From positions 1 to 16,605 of the forward strand of contig JARFQC010000130.1 in NCBI GenBank assembly GCA_029287965.1: 16,605 nucleotides of DNA, in the 5' to 3' direction. The translations under genes and the position numbers were made by a program. Positions within the stretch are counted from its first letter, which is position 1; each line of letters opens with the position of its first letter. The notes beneath the pieces were generated by a model, which saw nothing but the letters and a program-made list of their open reading frames with translations, was not told where the DNA came from and ran no database searches. The stretch is from Arenicellales bacterium. GTDB taxonomy: Bacteria; Pseudomonadota; Gammaproteobacteria; BMS3Bbin11. This document shows, in pieces, positions 14,160 through 16,605 of the stretch.

Positions 14160-14738
14160 ATGGGCAAGCACATCGCCCTCATCGCCGGACTCGGCAACCC
14201 GGGCCCGCGTTATGCCGATACCCGGCACAACGCGGGTTTCTGGTTTGTGGAGGCGCTTGCGGACCGGTATTCCGGCAGCTGGCACGAAGAACGACGCTTC
14301 AAGTCCCTGGCCAGTGAAATCACCATCGATGGCAAGCGAATACGCTTGCTGTCCCCGCAGACCTTCATGAATCACAGTGGCGAAGCCATCAGCGCATGTG
14401 CGAACTACTACCGCATCCCGGCAGAGCAGGTCCTTGTGGTACATGACGAACTTGATCTGCCACCCGGCAAGCTCAAGCTCAAGCAGGGCGGCGGTGCCGC
14501 CGGTCATAATGGCCTGCGCGATACATCCAGGCATCTCGGCCCCGATTACCTGCGGCTGAGGCTCGGCATCGGTCACCCCGGCCAGCAGAAGGAAGTCGTT
14601 AATTTCGTCCTTAAACGACCACCCGAAGCAGAAGCAAGCTTGATCGATGCAGCAATCGATCATGCCATTGAACACATACAGGACATCGTCAGCGGCAACC
14701 TGCAAACAGCCATGAACGCCCTGCATACGCGCGCATAA
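14160..14738 (+). CDS. pth: Peptidyl-tRNA hydrolase
   Basis: This 192-residue Pth frees tRNA from peptidyl-tRNAs that drop off the ribosome, an essential recycling step. Conserved blocks are GLGNPGPRYADTRHNAGFWF with the catalytic histidine of TRHNAG at about 21, QTFMNHSGEAI (about 66-76, with the substrate-binding asparagine), VVHDELDLPPGKLKLK (the catalytic aspartate at about residue 95) and GGGAAGHNGLRD (110-121). Length and order are standard. ATG 14160 matches the family start. A weak AGGG about 13 bases upstream suggests it relies partly on coupling with rplY. The rplY-pth-ychF order is widely conserved. Confidence 0.98.
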   Translation: MGKHIALIAGLGNPGPRYADTRHNAGFWFVEALADRYSGSWHEERRFKSLASEITIDGKRIRLLSPQTFMNHSGEAISACANYYRIPAEQVLVVHDELDLPPGKLKLKQGGGAAGHNGLRDTSRHLGPDYLRLRLGIGHPGQQKEVVNFVLKRPPEAEASLIDAAIDHAIEHIQDIVSGNLQTAMNALHTRA

Positions 14739-14861
14739 GGACTAAACAGGACATGACTAACGGGAGCATTGATATGCATCATGTGATGAGAGTTTGCCGG
14801 GAGAACGATGGCAACACGTGCTGTCTAAAGCGCTGTGCCAGTCTCGCTAATACCAGCATGC

Positions 14862-14905
14862 AGGAGGAAGGATCAAGCCGCATCGCGGCCTGATCCAGGC
14901 ATTCC
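14862..14905 (+). promoter_or_regulatory. ychF leader: strong Shine-Dalgarno separated from the ATG by a hairpin
   Basis: AGGAGG (14862-14867) is 38 bases before the ychF ATG, too far to act directly. Between them GGATCA-A-GCCGC (14870-14881) pairs with GCGGC-C-TGATCC (14885-14896) over a 3-base loop: 11 pairs with one A/C mismatch. Folding this stem would bring AGGAGG to an effective 11 unpaired bases from the ATG. A weak AGG (14897-14899) is the only local alternative. Confidence 0.55.
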
Positions 14906-15997
14906 ATGGGATTCAAATGCGGCATCGTCGGCCTGCCCAACGTCGGCAAATCCACCCTGTTCAATGCGCTGACCCGCGCTGAAATACAGGCTGAAAACTA
15001 CCCCTTCTGCACGATTGAGCCGAACGTCGGCATCGTCGAAGTACCCGACCCCCGGCTCGACAAGCTGGCTGAAATAGTCAAACCGGAAAAGGTCATACCT
15101 ACTACGATAGAGTTTGTTGATATCGCCGGTCTGGTTGAAGGTGCATCCAAGGGTGAGGGTCTGGGCAACAAGTTCCTCGCCCATATTCGTGAAGTCGATG
15201 CCATTGTACAGGTCGTACGCTGCTTCGAGGATGACAATGTCACCCACGTGGCCGGCAAGATAGACCCGATCGCAGATATAGACGTTATCGCCACAGAACT
15301 GGCCCTGGCCGACATGGACACGGTCGACAAGGCTGTCGCACGCGCCCACAAGCAGTCCAAGTCCGGCGACAAGGAAGCGAAGGCGCAAGCCGCCTTGTTC
15401 GAACGCGTCGCAGCACACCTCGACCAAGGTGCACCGGTCCGTTCCATGACGCTCGATGCTGACGAGAAGGCCTTGCTGAAACCGCTCTGCCTGATGACCA
15501 TCAAGCCGACTATGTACATCCCGAACGTCGACGACCAGGGTTTCACCGACAATCCCCTGCTCGATGCCGTGGCTAAACGGGCTGACGCCGAACATGCCGA
15601 GCTCGTGCCTGTCTGTGCCGCCATCGAGGCCGAACTGGTCGAAATGGACGATGAGGAACGGCTCGAGTTCCTCAAGGATATGGGCCTGGAAGAACCGGGT
15701 CTCGACCGTGTCATCCGTGCCGGTTACCACCTCCTGCACCTGATGACCTATTTCACCGCAGGCCCGAAGGAAGTCCGCGCATGGACGGTCCGCTCAGGTT
15801 CAACTGCACCCCAGGCCGCCGGCGTTATCCACACGGACTTCGAGCGCGGCTTCATTCGCGCCGAAACGACTGCCTATGACGACTTCGTCGAATTCAACGG
15901 CGAACATGGCGCCAAGGAACACGGCAAGCTCCGCCTGGAGGGCAAGGACTACATTGTGCACGACGGGGATGTCATGCATTTTCGCTTTAACGTCTGA
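14906..15997 (+). CDS. ychF: Ribosome-binding ATPase YchF (Obg/OLA1 family)
   Basis: This 363-residue P-loop NTPase binds ribosomes and, unlike most Obg proteins, prefers ATP. The start MGFKCGIVGLPNVGKSTLFN carries the G1 loop (residues 9-16). DIAGLVEGASKGEGLGN (72-88) is G3. The segment KPTMYIPNVDDQG holds the altered G4; the expected NxxE is NVDD, so Glu is Asp. The C-terminal TGS domain includes TYFTAGPKEVRAWTV, TDFERGFIRAET and the conserved end DGDVMHFRFNV. Homologues are linked to translation quality control and stress responses. The N-terminus matches the family exactly, so the ATG at 14906 is certain. It lies 167 bases after pth, separated by a leader with unusual structure (14862-14905). 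Confidence 0.98.
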   Translation: MGFKCGIVGLPNVGKSTLFNALTRAEIQAENYPFCTIEPNVGIVEVPDPRLDKLAEIVKPEKVIPTTIEFVDIAGLVEGASKGEGLGNKFLAHIREVDAIVQVVRCFEDDNVTHVAGKIDPIADIDVIATELALADMDTVDKAVARAHKQSKSGDKEAKAQAALFERVAAHLDQGAPVRSMTLDADEKALLKPLCLMTIKPTMYIPNVDDQGFTDNPLLDAVAKRADAEHAELVPVCAAIEAELVEMDDEERLEFLKDMGLEEPGLDRVIRAGYHLLHLMTYFTAGPKEVRAWTVRSGSTAPQAAGVIHTDFERGFIRAETTAYDDFVEFNGEHGAKEHGKLRLEGKDYIVHDGDVMHFRFNV

Positions 15998-16018
15998 TCA
16001 ACAGGCCTCATTATTTCT

Positions 16019-16090
16019 GTAGGCGCGGCGGCCACGCCGCGATTTCTCTACCACAGCCACATCTCTTCGCGGCGAGTCCGCGCTCCTGCA
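16019..16090. repeat. Inverted pair of REP-like elements (BIME-like)
   Basis: The first element, TGTAGGCGCGGCGG..., has a stem CGCGGCG/CGCCGCG (16024-16030 and 16035-16041). The second is in opposite orientation (16066-16090), reading TGCAGGAGCGCGGACTCGCC on the minus strand, with stem CGCGG/CCGCG (16068-16072 and 16078-16082). Both have the GTAGGAGCGG-type head plus GC-rich hairpin of REP sequences known in Pseudomonas, Xanthomonas and relatives, which are spread by RAYT transposases. The pair follows ychF by about 20 bases and could protect its mRNA end. No RAYT gene is in the window. Confidence 0.75.
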
Positions 16091-16113
16091 GCTGCTTCGA
16101 AATCACCTCAAAC

Positions 16114-16142
16114 TTGCCAAAAAGCAGCGAAATCTGTAAATT
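16114..16142 (+). promoter_or_regulatory. tRNA-Met promoter
   Basis: TTGCCA (16114-16119, five of six matches) and TAAATT (16137-16142, four of six) are spaced by 17 bases. A GC-rich discriminator, CGCTCCCC, follows, typical of stable-RNA promoters under stringent (ppGpp/DksA) control. Transcription would start about seven bases before the tRNA. Confidence 0.7.
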
Positions 16143-16156
16143 CGCTCCCCCAATTT

Positions 16157-16233
16157 GGCTACGTAGCTCAGCTGGTTAGAGCACAGCATTCATAATGCTG
16201 GGGTCGGCGGTTCAAGTCCGCCCCTAGCTACCA
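16157..16233 (+). tRNA. tRNA-Met (anticodon CAT, elongator type) with imperfect acceptor stem
   Basis: This 77-base cloverleaf has an encoded CCA. The D arm is AGCTC...GAGC, the anticodon stem CAGCA/TGCTG with loop TTCATAA (CAT at 16191-16193), the variable loop GGGTC, and the T arm GGCGG-TTCAAGT-CCGCC. It lacks initiator features (three G-C pairs closing the anticodon stem, C1-A72 mismatch). A lysidine-type tRNA-Ile is possible but less likely, since the 5' part matches elongator Met. Acceptor GGCTACG faces CCTAGCT, giving a G1-U72 wobble and a C6-C67 mismatch. Confidence 0.9.
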
Positions 16234-16238
16234 CATAC

Positions 16239-16269
16239 AAAGGGCTTGCTTTTTAGCAGGCCCTTTTTT
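16239..16269 (+). terminator. Rho-independent terminator of tRNA-Met
   Basis: AAAGGGCTTGCT (16239-16250) pairs with AGCAGGCCCTTT (16255-16266), 12 pairs including one G-U, around a TTTT loop. T-rich sequence follows (six Ts at 16264-16269). It begins six bases after the tRNA. Confidence 0.92.
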
Positions 16270-16284
16270 ATGACTAAACCTTAC

Positions 16285-16310
16285 TAGCCAAAATCAGTTT
16301 GGCTATTTTT
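16285..16310 (+). terminator. Second intrinsic terminator
   Basis: TAGCCAAA (16285-16292) pairs perfectly with TTTGGCTA (16298-16305) around a 5-base loop and is followed by five Ts (16306-16310). It backs up the first terminator and lies just beyond the 3' end of the minus-strand microprotein gene. Confidence 0.75.
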
Positions 16311-16332
16311 GTGGACACTATCTATTCGCTGC

Positions 16333-16461
16333 CTATTTACTGCGTCTTTTTTTTCGTGCATCCAGATACCGATCAATTTTAGGCAACAGATAAAAATCAG
16401 AAAGAATAAATACTATGACGTAACCAACAAAAATTGCCAATACCAATACAATTAAACTCAT
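16333..16461 (-). CDS. 42-residue single-pass membrane microprotein
   Basis: On the minus strand AAGGAGG (16474-16468), a perfect Shine-Dalgarno, lies six bases before ATG 16461. The frame reads MSLIVLVLAIFVGYVIVFIL, one clear membrane helix. A short segment SDFYLLPKIDRYLD and a highly basic tail, ARKKRRSK, follow before TAG at 16333-16335. Under the positive-inside rule the C-terminus should be cytoplasmic. I do not recognise a family. It lies in the low-GC segment beyond tRNA-Met, 44 bases after the preceding minus-strand stop, so the two are probably one transcription unit. The very strong ribosome site in AT-rich DNA argues for real translation. Possible roles (toxin, complex stabiliser, phage or plasmid accessory) cannot be separated from sequence alone. 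Confidence 0.6.
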   Translation of the reverse strand: MSLIVLVLAIFVGYVIVFILSDFYLLPKIDRYLDARKKRRSK

Positions 16462-16505
16462 CAAAAACCTCCTTGTTTGATTTCTCCATGCTCTAACTAG
16501 TGTTA

Positions 16506-16605
16506 TTAGTCGTCATAATCTCCCGCCAGGAAAGCTTTCTTTCCTCCTTCAAGATCATTTTTTAACATCTCTATATTCACCATTCTCGATCCACCAACCT
16601 TAACC
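16506..16605 (-). CDS. 3' end of an unidentified minus-strand gene (partial)
   Basis: The minus frame is open from the window edge and ends at TAA (16506-16508), giving 32 residues: VKVGGSRMVNIEMLKNDLEG then GKKAFLAGDYDD. It could be the C-terminus of a longer protein, or a short gene starting at the inner ATG 16583. No strong ribosome site precedes that ATG, so continuation beyond the window is favoured. The AFLAGDYDD ending resembles the start of a TPR-like helix but is too short to classify. It precedes the microprotein gene by 44 bases on the same strand and shares its low GC content. Confidence 0.4.
   Translation of the reverse strand, partial: VKVGGSRMVNIEMLKNDLEGGKKAFLAGDYDD

Noticed and set aside
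1..16605. CRISPR arrays, insertion sequences, transposase or integrase genes, rRNA genes
   Set aside because: No regularly spaced repeats, no terminal inverted repeats flanking a frame, and no such protein motifs were found in any frame.

Overview
The window is a stretch of gammaproteobacterial core chromosome, roughly 55-60% GC by eye, with a short low-GC segment at the right end. The cluster hemA-prfA-prmC, divergent from a TPR lipoprotein gene-lolB-ispE-tRNA-Gln-prs-rplY-pth-ychF-tRNA-Met, is a well-known gammaproteobacterial arrangement (Pseudomonas aeruginosa has nearly the same order). The Prs sequence and the polA/DUF2782 neighbourhood fit a Xanthomonas/Pseudomonas-side or deeper gammaproteobacterium better than an enteric one. 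I cannot name a genus.

Layout. Positions 1-533 hold the start of polA (minus strand). Positions 668-4903 hold plus-strand genes: a LOG-family nucleotide hydrolase, a DUF2782 periplasmic protein, a BPSS1780-type membrane protein, an unknown secreted protein with four cysteines, and the small and large permeases of a TRAP transporter with no substrate-binding protein beside them. Positions 4935-5225 (minus) encode a TraR/DksA-type zinc finger. A regulatory-looking spacer with palindromes and a strong leader hairpin precedes a tiny putative exported protein (5483-5686). Then come prmC, prfA and hemA (minus), with a hemA promoter that covers the start of the divergent TPR gene. From 8992 rightwards the plus strand carries outer-membrane lipoprotein sorting (lolB), isoprenoid synthesis (ispE), tRNA-Gln, PRPP synthesis (prs), ribosomal protein L25 (rplY), peptidyl-tRNA hydrolase (pth) and the ribosome-associated ATPase ychF. 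The theme is translation: release factor 1, its methylase, glutamyl-tRNA use for haem, L25, Pth and YchF.

After ychF lie an inverted pair of REP-like elements and a self-contained tRNA-Met unit (promoter, gene, terminator). Beyond it the DNA falls to about 35% GC and carries a 42-residue membrane microprotein with a perfect Shine-Dalgarno sequence and the end of a further minus-strand frame. This looks like the edge of an accessory region joined to the tRNA.

I found no CRISPR array, transposase, integrase or recognisable new defence system. The points most worth checking are: the ychF start, whose only strong Shine-Dalgarno sequence is separated from the ATG by a hairpin; ispE, whose stop codon lies inside tRNA-Gln; the tRNA-Met acceptor stem, which looks chimeric and sits next to foreign-looking DNA; and the orphan DctQM transporter behind an unknown secreted cysteine protein.
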